From contig DF237538.1 of NCBI GenBank assembly GCA_000708835.1, positions 4,820 through 52,086 on the forward strand: DNA of 47,267 nt, read 5' to 3'. Position 1 is the stretch's first letter; each line of letters opens with the position of its first letter. The notes below the pieces were generated by a model. It saw only the letters and a list, made by a program, of their open reading frames with translations. It was not told the origin of the DNA and searched no databases. The stretch is from Klebsormidium nitens. Its lineage: Eukaryota > Streptophyta > Klebsormidiophyceae > Klebsormidiales > Klebsormidiaceae. Shown one piece after another: positions 1 to 18,306 of this stretch. Position numbers and translations under genes: made by a program.

Positions 1-1193
1 CCTATGTTCTTGCCTGTCGTGACCCATCGCGAGACAGCTTCGATGCAATTTGTCGAAAGCGTTACATGCGTTACATATATACATGTCAGTGTATACGATT
101 ATTCGATCTCGATTTCGATACACCATGTGTGACATATATAAGAATGACGCATTTTTGTTCAAAGGACCTGAACTGAAAGTACGGTCCACGCGGAGACCCT
201 GTGAACCAATGATCCCGCGTGTAAGATGTTTTCACACTTTTTTGGAGCCTGAGACACTAACAAAAGGAGTCGACTTCGTCGTACTGGCGCCAGTGATATT
301 AGAACGCGAGCGCGCAGAACCAGTGGGCTTAGATCGACGGCTTCGGTGCACTTGTCCATCCCATCCACGGCCTTTACTTTTATCCTTGGAAAAAAGGCAG
401 TATGGGATGAAATGAGGGGGACTGGCTGGGCGCATCCGGACCATCCAAAGTCATATCCAACGGTTGTCTGGCGCATGCAAGACTGGCGCTAAGTTCGTAA
501 GTCTAGTTCGGAAGTTTGCAAACACTGCTTTGCTGTGGCCACATGCTCGCTCTTTCGGCTCTTTAGATGGCTGATATCGACGCGTTCGGCCTGTCTCAGG
601 TGGCCAGGGTGATGGTTGACTATCGAATCGAAGAGAGATGCTAAAGACCTGCTGACTCGGATTTTCCGCCAGGTAAGACCGCCATGCTCGAGCCAAATTG
701 CTGTGGTCGACAGAAAGCCCCGGAGTTATTCTCCGATGTTCGAGAACAGCCCGGGAGCAACCGGGAGGCGTGAACCACCCATTCGCATGAGCTATTTTAC
801 CCCAGCTGGCAGCTAGCTGCTGATCAGTGTCAACCGGTGGTACTTTCCCCGTCTGCCAATCTCCCCGTTACATTCTACCTAGTGACGCCCTGCCGGTCTG
901 TACCGTTCGTGCCCGGTCGACAGCAGCTCTTGCTTGCTTCAAAATTGCATCCTTGCTTGCTTGCGTTGTTCCGAGTGGCCGCGTAGGAGCACTTTGTCAG
1001 GGTTGATCCCTCAAGCTTCAGCGTCGTCAAGCAGGTGAAGGTGACTGTCATTGTGGTCATCAAGCGCCTTGAACTTGAAGCGAACGCCTCCAGCATCACC
1101 TCTTAGGGCTCCTATCTACCGGACAAGTTGTGATCAGCCCCCCGACCGGTGCCGAACCCCTTCTCGAAGGTTGTCCACGCGAGGTTAGCGAAG
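1..1193. other. 5' flank and probable leader of the inositol-phosphate synthase gene
   Basis: I see no convincing coding region here. Bases nearest the start codon (about 870-1193) are pyrimidine- and CTTG-rich and probably hold the 5' UTR. A possible leader intron could start at the GTAAGA near 672, but no acceptor is clearly better than another, so transcript structure is unresolved. Confidence 0.4.
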
Positions 1194-7314
<6,121 letters not shown>

Positions 7315-7929
7315 CCCTAAAAATTGCGCTTAACCATTCCAGTAGTCAAGACCAGAGGTTACGAGGATACAAAAGGGGAGCCTTCGTAACCCAGGGTCTC
7401 TGTGTAGACTAGGTTTGACACAAGCCAGCCTTTTAGATTGGCTGGCGGTGTGTCGATGACGCGCAATTATCTTCGCTAGCCAAATGGAGACAGTAGCTCG
7501 ATTCAGTTAGGTGTGGGTAATCAGACGGAATCGTGTACCTACAGAGACAGCAAATAAGCACTGATGACCGTGTAAGCAAATGCTGTCCATAGCTATTAGT
7601 GCGAGCATGCAGATAGGAGTCTGGTCCTGAATAACACCCCAGTCGGGGCGAAGTCTAGTTGGTCCAATTCTGTGTCGAAGTTAGGGTTGGCATCAGGTGC
7701 TAGAAATTGACTTGATTCTTCCGTCAAACAAGCTACTGGGAGAGGCTAGCCACCAGTTTTCGACACTCGTTTTAACATTGTTCTATTGGTTTTCTTGGTT
7801 TCTCGTGCGGGGATGCATGTTGGCATATTGGCATGGGTTCAACCGCCAATGAGCTCAAAAAATTTTGAGCCTTGTACTATATGGGCGGGCTGAATCAATA
7901 TGTGTTATCGCCGGCCAATTTGCACTTGT

Positions 7930-8525
7930 GACGGGTGCTTGTTGGCCAGTGTGCTCGCCCCGGAGAACAAGATTATGCCGGACTTCAAGTGCTAACCGTA
8001 AACCTTGATTTTGCGCTTGACCATTCCTGGCATAGTCAAGCTAGCGGAGGTTACTAAAAGCACAATGAGGGGATCGCCTCCACGAGCGAAGTCGTCGAAA
8101 CTCGATCAGGGTCTCTTTATAGCCTAAATTGTTTTACGCAAGCATTGCTGTGCAGCACGCGCATGTCCATGATCGACCCGCAATTATCTTCGCCAGCTAT
8201 AGATGCAGAGACTAAAGCTCGATTCAGTGCATATGAGGTGTGGGCCCGTGATCGAATAAAAACGTGTATCTCTAGAGACAGCGGACAAGGACGGATATTG
8301 ATGACGGTTTGTATGATACTCTCTAGAAATATTTAAGCGCGTACCTAGGTAGGTCGAAGTCTGCGTTCTGAAGAACCCCTGGCACAGTTGGGAGTGAAGT
8401 CTACTTCGTAGTCGATCGCAAAATCTAGCTCCGTCGAAATCAAAGTTGGCATCAGAGGAGCGTCTTAATTCTTTGCAAATTGTTATTTGATCGCAGGCTA
8501 GAGGGTAGTCATCAGTGTTCGCGGA
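7930..8525 (+). pseudogene. Duplicated terminal exon end plus 3' UTR of MIPS
   Basis: Bases 7951-7995 encode LAPENKIMPDFKC followed by TAA, a diverged copy of the gene's own ending. The match continues into 3' UTR: TTGCGCTTGACCATTCC against TTGCGCTTAACCATTCC at 7324, then CGCAATTATCTTCGC, GCTCGATTCAGT and AGAGACAGC in the same order in both. The two blocks are about 675 bp apart. There is no upstream coding exon, so it is a non-functional tandem copy. It may still hold alternative polyadenylation sequence. Confidence 0.85.
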
Positions 8526-9512
8526 TTTCTCGGTCACTATACCTCGTAGCGTTCAGTTGCTTTCATGTTGATATCGATAGAATTTGACTTACGCTGGCAG
8601 CTCATGTATCATATGCAATCTAACAAATGATCAGAATCCGCCTTGCATTAGTATTCAAGTACTTCCACATAAGTGCAATAGATGCATATTAGGTAGCGGT
8701 CATGCAGCAGATTCACGAATCTAGGATGTAAAGGAAAGTATACCTGGGCCATTCATCATGCGCCGGAGCTAGCTAGATAGGTAGCTTAGCATCATGCAGG
8801 TTGCGTGCGTGTTTGGGTCCTAATAGCAATTGCGAGCCTGTCGATCGAACGAGTTTCAGCGAGTCTCTCAGCCCCTAGCGGGCCTGCGCAGCGCAACCCG
8901 GCTGCCAATGATGCAGATCAACCGGCCGTACAGACTATAACATGCTCCTCGCAGGCATTAAAACGTGCGCAAGTCAGCAGTGGCCCGACTGAACTTCAAG
9001 CCTCCCGACGATCAGATTGGCGGACGACTGTGCACCCCGGCAGGTTTTATGATGCATTCTTGAGCTCGGTGCACGGAATGTGCCTCGGGCTCTGAGTTTC
9101 AATTCTCGGACGTTCTCAACTTCCGTAGTTCTGGGATTCATGCGGTAATAGTAGTCTATCTGCAAGTCAGCGTGCACGAACTTGTGTTCAGCTGGGCCGC
9201 AAGCGGCTCTTTCCGGTCCACTACTCCATGTTCTCCAGAACAATCAAAATTCACCAAGGCTTGAAGTCCTCCCTTAACACACTCAACATGTACGACGGTA
9301 ACCAATTCCGCTTTGGATTGTCAAGCCCTGATTAATGTTTTCTTCGTCATTTGCTACTATGTGCCTTTCCAAGGTCGCGTTTTGCAGGTACAATCTTACC
9401 GTCCAGTATGATTCGCTGGCGCAATAATACCCATCTTCGAGACAGTTTTAGAAGAAAAGGTAATCACCTACGACCTTTCGACTGGCCGGGATACACTGGT
9501 CAATCAATCTAG
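8526..9512. other. Intergenic, between MIPS and the carboxypeptidase pseudogene (converging 3' ends)
   Basis: I see no coding region, RNA gene or clear repeat here. Short open frames lack homology and GC-rich exon character. Confidence 0.5.
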
Positions 9513-10171
9513 TTAAACCACGTGATCGAGGAAATTTGCTCTTCCACTGCCCATTCTTTCCCCGCGAAGGAATCTCCTCATCATCTCGAGTGCATTTCGC
9601 GGCTGATCCATTGCGACCTGCATAATAGAGAACGCAATCTCTCAGAAGATTCAGCTCGTACCGACAAAGGCGACGCAAGAATAATTCACGAGGATTACAG
9701 AAAGTGAAAGGTTGCTGTTCGCAGATGACTTCCTCGACCTTTTCAGAGGCTGACCAACTCTGCACCGTCGGTGGCACATGCAAAGGGTGCTCTCACTGTG
9801 CACGACTTTTCTTATGCCAAATCGCCCTATGAACACGGCAACTATTGCAGACATCTGCGTTTCCTGTCCCTTCGCGCTTCCCCCCCGAAAGTCGAACTTT
9901 GCCACAACGCTTCCACCTTGTCAAAGTCCCTCTCAGCTTTCCTATCAACTAGATTTCTCTAAGGCGATGCCGATATGCACCTAACAAGAGTACATGAGAC
10001 CGAGCCAGCATACTTCTCGCGCTTGACCACAGGAAACACCACGGCGACTCAAGGCATGCTCGGAATGCCTCCGCGATCAAGTCAAAGCATTTGTGACTGA
10101 TCAACAATGCCCACAAAAAGCAACACAAGCTGAGGTTACCTACATACTTCAATGGTTTCGGTAGGCTGTTT

Positions 10172-10330
10172 TCTAGGTAGGATAGTAACAGTCCCGGGGA
10201 AGGAAAAGCTAAACCTAAACCGACAAAGGAACCCGGTCCGCAGCCGTACCCACCACAACCCCCAATCTAACCCCACCCGCTCCCCGGGCCATGACCATTT
10301 CCTACCTAGAGCCAACCTACCTAAACTAAA
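10172..10330 (-). mobile_element. MITE-like repeat, copy d
   Basis: On the minus strand it holds the family core GAGCGGGTGGGGTTAGATTG followed by GGGGTTGTGGTGGG. Its ends read CTAGGTAGGA on one side and the inverted TCCTACCTAG on the other, giving short terminal inverted repeats. It lies in intron 9 of the pseudogene and no counterpart is seen in the intact paralogue. Confidence 0.55.
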
Positions 10331-11721
10331 GGTTTATGTGACTTACCATGTGCCCCGCGTCCTTGACCTGGATAGAAAGACGAAGCGATCGTCAAGAGTT
10401 TCGCAGCATAAGCGACGCGAATGGTGTCTACAATTGTCGCTTACAAGTCTCGCTTGTTGCGATGCTCAAGGTTCTCTTTTGACGCTCGGCAAGACCATGG
10501 TACGTCGTTAGCATCTTAGCAGTAATGCTCCAAATAAGAGGGGTCACGACGAGGGGTTTGACTAAGAGACGTCTCTTTTCCTTTACCATCCATCTCGTCT
10601 CTGCCTTGACTAGGAAGTACGGAAGACTCAACAGCGGACGTTAGGAATCTACCGCACGCCAAAGTTTGATGGGGATTGACGCCCAACACGCCAAACAGCG
10701 TGTTCCTTTAGACATGAAGGTGAATTCCTTTTCAGGTCGCACCGCAAGAGCGCTCACAACTCTATGCTTCGCACATGCAAGTTCCGGCAAAGCGGGCTTT
10801 TCGATACTCAGGCCCGCGTCTCCAGCAAAGCAGCCAAAGCTTACAAGCTTGAAAACCCAACAGTGCCCACCTTGAGAAACCCGAGCAGGTCGGTTCCGGT
10901 GAAGTTGCTGGCAAACTCTCTGTCAACCGTGAAGTTAACCCAGGGCGCTTTGTTGTACGCTTCCTGGCCCGACCACTCCATAGCCGCCATCCACCGAGAG
11001 TTGCCTGAGGGAAGAAAACGAGTCTGTTAACCGAGCCTAACCGCGCGCTTTCTTGGGTTTGGTTGACGACAGCATCTTTAACCGTGAAGTACGTCCCTAA
11101 TTGTGAGGTTTGGTTTGACGCGAGGTTTCGGCTTACAAAGGGCACTGTTCTTCGACGGACCATGACCGCGAGACTTGAAGCGAATAGGCTGGGCCCCAAA
11201 AATGGCTTTGATAAGCCCACGTTCCTTTCTTTATTGACCTCAGTCACTTCGGTCCGGGCTTTTCGGCCTTTACTATTGTTCGTACAATCTCGATCCGTCG
11301 TAGTCGGCATAGGTACACAAGGATTGTAGAAAGGACTGTCTGAAAGGTACGGTGGGACGAAAAACGTTGGTGAGACTCTCGCAACTGATTCTGTCTACAC
11401 TGACCGACCCAACTTCAAACCGAGGTCGCACTCGCCCGCTGGTTTTTGGAGCCATCGAACTGTCCTGGTTTGAATGCAGAAAAGGAAGCGCTCGTCGAAG
11501 CTTCATAAGCCCGCCGTCAAAGAGAAACTCACCGATCCAGTTGCAAATGAAGTCGTCCTCGCCCGCAAAATTCAGGAAGCGGATTCCGTCCTCCAGGAGC
11601 GCCGGAATCTTGGGCTCCAGGCTGCGCATGATGTCCGCCAGCATCGCCGTCTGAATCTCGGGACTGGCACAAGAGAGCGAATCAAAAACTGGTGTCAAAG
11701 AGAGAAGTGTAGAGGTTCCGA

Positions 11722-11750
11722 ATGCCCACCTAGTCAGTTGCAAAGATGCA
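11722..11750 (-). pseudogene. Remnant of carboxypeptidase exon 7a (3' edge and donor)
   Basis: GCCCACCTAGTCAGTTGCAA on the plus strand matches the donor edge of exon 7a in the intact gene (GCCCACCTAGCCAGTTGCAG at 20456-20475). It lies just upstream of exon 7b in gene order, the same arrangement as in the intact gene. The rest of the exon is gone and the copy now reads a stop (TGA) in place of TGG. Confidence 0.75.
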
Positions 11751-11960
11751 TCCGTCGAACCACTAAATGCATTTGCGGCGATCAGGAACGGCATGCAATT
11801 TGATACTCAAAGCTCCGAGCTCTGGTCTATCGGTTTGGTTTGAAAAGAGACGGCGCATGGTATCAAAGGAAATGTCAAGCCCGGACAAGTGATCTAAGAT
11901 TCGCCAGTTGTTCGAAAGTTGCTGTAGGACAAGCGGCTCTTTAAGAGGTTGACAGCGCTT

Positions 11961-12040
11961 GCCGGCAGGCCACCCATTCGCGGTCCTGTACGCCGAGCTC
12001 CTTCTTGACGGCGGGCTGGTTCAGAAAGCGGTCCAGGTAC
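11961..12040 (-). pseudogene. Decayed copy of carboxypeptidase exon 6, 3' edge
   Basis: Reads YLDRFLNQPAVKKELGVQD then REWVAC in frame, about 80 bp downstream of exon 6. The upstream half is missing and the donor GGT has become GGC-A, so it cannot be spliced. It is intact over the part kept, whereas the real exon 6 has a stop codon. Confidence 0.8.
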
Positions 12041-13334
12041 AAGACATTCTTTGGTTTTGAGGTTTAGGGGTTCAGAGTCTCGGGTTTGGGTTAAGAGAAA
12101 GCGTCTGCACGCGCGCACTTGCAGGCCGCCCAATGGCGATCCTCCACGCCGAGCTCCTTCCTGACGGCGGGCTGATTCAAGAAGCGGTCCAGGTACGAAA
12201 AGTTTTAGCACAGCGGGGGTCCGAAGTCGCACTTCTTGCGGATGTCGTATATCTGAAAAATGAGAATTTAAAGTTGGTAAGAACACCAGCCTGTGCCGGG
12301 TAGGATTATTGTTCACATGCCCTTCCGATTGCGATTAGATTGCAACTTCTTGGAGCAGGTGTTTAGAGGAAGTGGGTCTTTTAAGTATCGGGTTTAGAGC
12401 TTACTATAGAGCCTACAGCTTAGTAAATCTAATCTGTCATGACATCGTAGGTTTGGAACAACATCGCTCTATGCAAGTCTTTACTTCGTGCTGGGTGTCT
12501 CGCCTGTTTGAGCTTCGCTCGTCGCTCCACGTTGTTTGTATGTTCTCTTTTGAGTCGCCGTTCTTGCAGAAATGAGCATCGTCGCTCAAAGCTATTTAAC
12601 TAATCTGTTCTCTACGCCTTCTAAATTTTCAACGCAACTTGACCAGCTTCACGGTCCCTTACGCTAGATAGTCTGGGCAATCCCAAGGACAAGCGACTCA
12701 GCATCGATTTCAATCAGGAAACGCGATCCAGTCTCGATCAAGACACGCGATGCAGTCTCGAGTAAGCTAGATATCACCACATATCATGGTGACATCACGG
12801 TGACGATTTGCCGAGACATGTAGACCCGCGAGACATCTCTCAGCTAGAGAAGCCCTTGTGTTTCTCGCGTCACATTATGAAAAACATTTTGTCACCACAA
12901 AACTTATCGGGCTCTCACGTTCATGTTGTTCGCTTCCGCCAGGATGGGGTCGACAATTGTCTGGCAAATGTAGAACGCCGCAACGCAGCTGACAGAGCCG
13001 TTGGTGCCGCACGCGTGGATAGCCGTGGCGCATACCGGATACTTTACGCGCAGCGCCTCGTAAGTAGTCTTGGCGATTAGTTGGTTCTGGTACGCGTAAT
13101 TGGCGTAAGCGCCATACTGAATGTCGGGTTGGGTCAGCCCGTTCCCGATTGCGATGCCCTGTAGAAAGCAGCAAGAAACGGTTAATATCTAACCAGACTG
13201 ACCAACCCAAATGTTAAGAACAGGTTGCGTTTATTCCGGAGGAGTTTGGCAGGCGCGTACTGGTGAACAGAGTTCTGAGAGAAAGAGACGTTCTCAGAAC
13301 TTGCTAATGACTGCAAGAGGGTTCACAGGATCCG

Positions 13335-13462
13335 GAACCTGTAGAAAGTGGATACTTGACGCGCAGCTCCTCATGCGTCGTCACAATGCTGACAAGCAAC
13401 GGTGGCGTAGGCGCCCTACTAAATGTCGGGCTGGGTTAAGCCGTTCCGAACTGCAATGCCCT
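13335..13462 (-). pseudogene. Decayed copy of carboxypeptidase exon 5, 5' edge
   Basis: Reads GIAVRNGLTQPDI, then two TAG stops, then GAYAT, matching GIAIGNGLTQPDIQYGAYA of the real exon 5 about 300 bp downstream. A CAG acceptor precedes it. The later block LRVKYP is also recognisable. The stops make it a dead copy. Confidence 0.8.
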
Positions 13463-14024
13463 GCGCGAAGCAAAGCCGAAGCACCTTGTAAGACCTCGTA
13501 TCCTCGCCGTCACAACAAAGTTACCCAATACGTCAGATTTTAAACATCGATTCGCCACGAAGTCAGGAGTATTGACAACGCTGTTGCAGGGTCCAAGTCA
13601 AAATTTTGGTTTCAAACGAAAGGATCTTCGGGGGCGCCCTTCCAAGGATGCCGGAAGTCCCAGAACGAATCCGAACGGGACCTTGACTGCAGTCTGAAAT
13701 CAGAAGAGAGAAAGCTAGACCACCTAAACGCAGCTGAATAGGACTAAGAGCTGACGTAAGTAGAGAAAGGACCACCTAAAAGTAGGCAAAGTCGACGTAA
13801 TCACAAACTGAAAGCGGGCCGGCCAATTGATCAAGGGGATGTACCTTGAGGTTGAGGTGCGGCCCCTGCTTGGCCTTGTTCATGGCGTGCACCTTGGCGG
13901 CGACCGCCGGAACGAAGTGCCCAGCATACGATTCGCCGGTGATGAACAGGTCGTGGTCCTGGTACTCGGGGTGCGCTGCGTAGAATGCCTGCACATGAAT
14001 CGTGCTGGGCTGATATCTAGTCTA

Positions 14025-14180
14025 AAAATAAGCCAGGTATAATAAGCTAACCACACTGGGACGGGTGGGGTTAGATTGAGGGTTTAGGATGGGTTTGGGT
14101 GCGGAGCGGGTAGATTGTTGGATTGGGTTTTGAGTGTTTGTTGGGAGGTTAGCATACCTGGCTCTTATTATACCTAAAAT
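14025..14180 (+). mobile_element. MITE-like repeat, copy b (pseudogene intron 3)
   Basis: The core GACGGGTGGGGTTAGATTGA and GGGTGCGGAGCGGGT is bounded by AGGTATAATAAG-GCTAACC at the left and its inverted form (GGTTAGC ... CTTATTATACCT) at the right. It begins 37 bp from exon 4. A related sequence sits at the same distance from exon 4 in the intact paralogue. Confidence 0.65.
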
Positions 14181-15086
14181 AGTCCGTCATACAGGAATGT
14201 TCAGGTACTCGTTTCTAGCACCTATTGCAGGACCGTGGCGTTCAGTACTGATTACCTTGTTCCAAAATTCCTCGGGCTCATACTCATAAGCAGAGCACTA
14301 TCAGTTCGCCAACTCGAACCTCAAATCACGCTTTTTTTCAGCCAAAATTTGTGCTAGGAATGATACTTTTGGCACGGGTAGCGACTCTGTATTGACCTTC
14401 GAACCTACGCAGAGAGCCCCAACGAGGGGGGTGATAGATTTCTGGCAACTTGATGAGGTCCCAAAGGATGCTGAAAAACGAACGGGAGAGTCGTCGGCTG
14501 GTTGGAGAGTTGCACTATGTGGCCCGCAACGTTCAGGGCCTCGAGCGGCACAAAAGGAGTTTCGTGGCAGCGCTGTCAAGGCTGGAATAAAGGAACTGTT
14601 TCTGAGAAAACTTCTTGGCAGGCGCCGTGGCGCCAACTAGCTCCTCCAAAACCTTGTTTGCAGAATTAGCTGTTTGCTCTTATGTTTTTGGGTGAGGTCC
14701 AACTCGTCGAAGCACAGCCGTTCGATGAGTCGCGTTTCGAGCGCCGCAATCAGAAAGCAGTCCCTTAAGGGAAACACATGTGATCGGTTTAGCTTCGAAT
14801 CGTAATCGAAGAGCTCCGATCGCCTGCTATGAAAACTCAATTTTTCGTATTTTGGCATGCCCAGTAGCAGTGCTCCTGTGAAAGCACAAGTTCGAGGGGC
14901 CACGGTGCACGGACTCAAGGCCAACTCTAAGATACTGTCACCTGCTGCGACTGTTTGACAGCTGCAAATCAATCCTTCTGAGGTAGAGGCCAGAGATCGC
15001 TTCTTGTCTTTGTGGAATATGCACCAGGAAAACTCGAGAACGAGAGGCAAATGCCAGAAAAAACGACAATTCTACAAAAAGAACCG

Positions 15087-15226
15087 AATAAGCCAAGATA
15101 ATTTTGAGCTCCGACTAACACTCGAAAGCCCAAAAACACCTGCTCCGCACCCATGCCCGCCCTCACCACCGAACTAACCCTACCCGTCTCAGTGCGCTTA
15201 CCTCATTACTATCTCGGCTTATTATC
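15087..15226 (-). mobile_element. MITE-like repeat, copy c (pseudogene intron 3)
   Basis: Minus-strand core GACGGGTAGGGTTAG followed by GGGTGCGGAGCAGGTG. The ends read AATAAGCCAAGATA and the inverted TATCTCGGCTTATT, so terminal inverted repeats of about 14 bp are visible. No matching copy is seen in the intact paralogue. Confidence 0.6.
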
Positions 15227-16008
15227 ATCTTTTTGAATATACTCGAAAAACCGGCCGTGTTGTCAACAAGCTCACCAGCAGAAAATCGTACATGTCCTCA
15301 GACACGCCCTTCTCGGTGTGCACGATGTCACGCGGGTCGTGGCTATAACTAAATCCGGTGCCGATAGGCTGGTCCACGAAAATCAGATTGGCTACCTGCA
15401 CAATCGCGGGTCACGCTCCGACTTATAATTGTGTTTGCTTCTCTCGAGTGCCATTTACAGTCTCGGCTCTACAACTCCCTTTCACTGTTGAGACGGCTCT
15501 GGGTTCGAATTGCTGCACTTGCAGGAGAATAGAACAAGGTCGCTCTCTGCTTAGAGTCGCCATGGTGATACCGGCTTGATCGACGGGATTCGAAAAAGCT
15601 TCGAAGGTGTTTGATAGCTTCGTCCGATTGACTAACATCCAATGTCCTCATCATCGATGATGCAAAACTTGTACCAGGCCAAAGGAGGAGGAATGGTGCC
15701 TTCACCGCAGCGATCCGAAAATGACGTCATCTGCTCACAAGGCCCTCACAAGAAATCAACTTATGGACATGCCTCAAAATAGAGAACGGACGCGGATTTA
15801 TTCACCTTATCCCAGCCATAAGGGTTCCAGCTGAAGCTCCAGTGTTTCGTTGTCAACCTTGAAGGGGCCGTTCTCCGCAAACACGTCTAGCTCGCCTGAG
15901 CAACCAGGCCCTCCCGTCATCCATAAGACGACAGGGTTGGTAGACTTGTTTTCGCGGGACTCAAAGAAGAAGTAGAACATCCTGGCACAGGGAACTGGGG
16001 GGGTTTGA

Positions 16009-16030
16009 ATAAGTAGAACATCCTGAGCAG
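16009..16030 (-). pseudogene. Short copy of carboxypeptidase exon 2 acceptor edge
   Basis: AAGTAGAACATCCTGAGCAG on the plus strand repeats the boundary of exon 2 (AGTAGAACATCCTGGCACAG at 15971-15990), including the AG acceptor. It lies about 40 bp upstream of the real exon in gene order. Confidence 0.65.
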
Positions 16031-16930
16031 ATCAAATGGAGCCGGGGCGTTGACGTAGCCGGCGCAAAGTGCTCAAGACAGAACCCTTGCCAGTCTGTTG
16101 TGACTTGACTGATGTCACAAGGTGAACAAATGTCATTATCTTTGAAAGCAATTAGAAACAGTCAGGCAGGGGCTCAGTGCATTAGTGAAGCCTGTGGGTG
16201 GGTTGCCAGTTTATGGAAGGGGCCAACGTACCACTTGTCTGTGTCGCCTCCGAATGAAGATGTTGTAACTGGCCTTCAAAAGGAGATGGTGTCAATGGAA
16301 GATAACCAGAATGAGGCACTTTCAGCCTTGCATTTTACCCTCACTCTTGACATCTGATTTTTGGACACTCTATTGAGTGCTTGCTAGGTTGCTGTTCTTG
16401 CACAGCAACAAACATCCACCTACCAGCAGCTTCCAATCAAGGAGGAAGTTCAAGAGTTTTGGACATTGACGGCGCACCTAGCATCGTGCGTCCGGTTGAG
16501 GCGGAAGTACCCTGCGTAGTGCCCCAAGTCCTCGTCAGCATTCTCCCCAGCCGGCATTAGCTTCACTGGACTCTCCATCAGCACTCCTTCCCTTATGCTT
16601 CCCTTATTCCCCGCCTCCTCATTGCTCCCCTCCCCTGACGGGCACCTTTTCTGACAAGGCCTCTTTCCCCAGGGTTTCTGGCATCTCAGCAGCCCCGACC
16701 CCTACTTCCGTCGCCTGGGGGGACGACACCCCCAGCTCTGAAGCAAAGGCCTCCAGCCTGGAAGCAGAGAGCTCGTCTTTGAAGGCATGCAATCTGTCGG
16801 AGAACTTGGATTCTACCCAGTCTCGAATGTACGCCATCTCTCGCTCCCAGGCCGGCTCTACGATGGTGCTTGCCGCTGCTGCCGTCAGGGTGAGGAGGAG
16901 CAGGAAGCACTGAAGGGCGGAGGGAGCCAT

Positions 16931-18306
16931 ATATTACGGATGTCAAGCCTCAAAGTGAATTAAGCAACTCCTTTTAGCAACCAGCGTTCCAGCTTTGACT
17001 GCCCTGCTGCCTCACTTGAAAGTCAGACTCCTAGGTTCCAATGCCGTGTTCACATGCGTCTACAGGTTTGTGGCCTGCCATTCTCTGCCTGTCACATTTG
17101 GACATCTATCATTGCTTTGTCGACCGTCTAGGATTGAAACCTGTTTAAGCCTTGGTCCTGCATCCTCAGGCCCGTCAAGGCCTCTCTATGAAAGGAGAAG
17201 CTTCTGCGGCGGCCTCGGCTCAGGGCTGCATGAGTAACGCAGGTCCTGCAGTTCTGCTGGCATTGCCAGCTCGGGCACCGCGGCCAGTCTGCAATATATT
17301 ACCATTAGGTGCGAAGCTGCGGAAGTCGACAATTAACTGTGCTCTGCACAGCTTCTTTTGGGAATATGATCGAACACTCCGTCGAACACAGCTTCCTTGG
17401 GTGCGGAATTGACGGTACCGGTATGCTCCATCGCCGTCGATGATGCCAGGAATGATGCCATAAATGATGAACTCGGTCGGAGTCGGGTCCAGCTCAGCTT
17501 TGTCCAATCTCTCGTCACATACCTCTCATGCCATTTATATCCTGGCCCGGATCTTGCCAAACCTTTTCGTCCACTAACCCAAACCCACCGCTTTTTGCGG
17601 TACTTTGTAAAGGCTTTTGCAAGACGCCATTATTTAACAATCCACCACCTGCTCCGCGGCTAAAGCACACCTGAGACAGTCCAGACGAGGCCTTGCATGT
17701 GTCAAACAATGCAGAAAGGAGGAGATAGAAGTCCGCCATTGTCGTAACCTGGTGGAAGCCATGACCAGAACCCAAAAAGCGTACACAAAATGTATGTCGA
17801 AACCGTCCGATGGAAGTTCAACGGGGCTTCTGCGACCGTCCGATCAAAAAGTCCTGGCAAAATGCGGGCCAGGATATAAACAGCATGAGCCTACATACGG
17901 TAGCATACATCACGTATACCTACATCACATATACACGATCGTTCTTCTCGATATCCCGGTACGAAGTATCCGTCCTGCAGTGCCTTCCTGTCCGCAACGT
18001 GAATCGCTTTCACATGCATCGAAGCAAAGTGCTAGAATCTGAAAGAGAGGCCATTTGGAAAAGAAGTCGGGACTGGCACCCAAGTCCCAAATATAATAAG
18101 CACTTGATCACGACTTCATAAGTACCTTACAAAAGTCGCACTAGAATGGAGGCCAATTTGAGCAGCACAGAAAGAACAAAGATGTTACCACTTGACTATT
18201 TTACACAAGCTTGCTTGCAAGTCGTCTTGAAAGTCTACAAAATCTACAGTATAGCAGGTTTTGACCTACAGCTTTTTGACTGAGAAATCAATGGGCGACC
18301 TCCCTG
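16931..18306. other. Spacer between the two carboxypeptidase copies, with an inverted repeat
   Basis: It contains the pseudogene's former promoter and the 3' flank of the intact gene. The only structure I see is an inverted pair: CGGGCCAGGATATAAA plus CATGAG on the minus strand near 17525-17580 and on the plus strand near 17845-17890, with weaker similarity outside. The arms are about 60 bp. No coding gene is recognised. Confidence 0.5.

Larger units (their letters stand above)
9513..16930 (-). pseudogene. Serine carboxypeptidase (family S10) pseudogene, 10 recognisable exons
   Basis: Exons in gene order: 16930-16478, 15981-15806, 15395-15276, 13988-13845, 13158-12919, 12252-12119, 11663-11533, 11004-10871, 10367-10347, 9617-9513. 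It aligns exon for exon with the intact gene at 18307-25718. Signal peptide, GGPGCSGE, catalytic-Ser motif GESYAGHF, Asp in GEDDFICNW and His in KDAGHM are all still visible. Three lesions break it. Exon 1 has one extra base near 16641-16648. Exon 2 is 176 nt instead of 175, with an extra base near 15826-15836. In exon 6 TAC-GAC has become TAA-AAC (stop at 12207-12205). Exon 10 reads VAMDQP where the family has VPMDQP. Splice sites are mostly preserved, so decay is recent or transcripts may persist. Sequencing error is possible for one lesion but unlikely for three. Confidence 0.85.

Noticed and set aside
14301-15050. Open frames in intron 3 of the carboxypeptidase pseudogene
   Set aside because: No recognisable domain and no splice logic; they overlap on both strands.
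15480-15510. tRNA T-arm-like GGGTTCGAATTGC
   Set aside because: No matching acceptor, D or anticodon stems can be placed around it.
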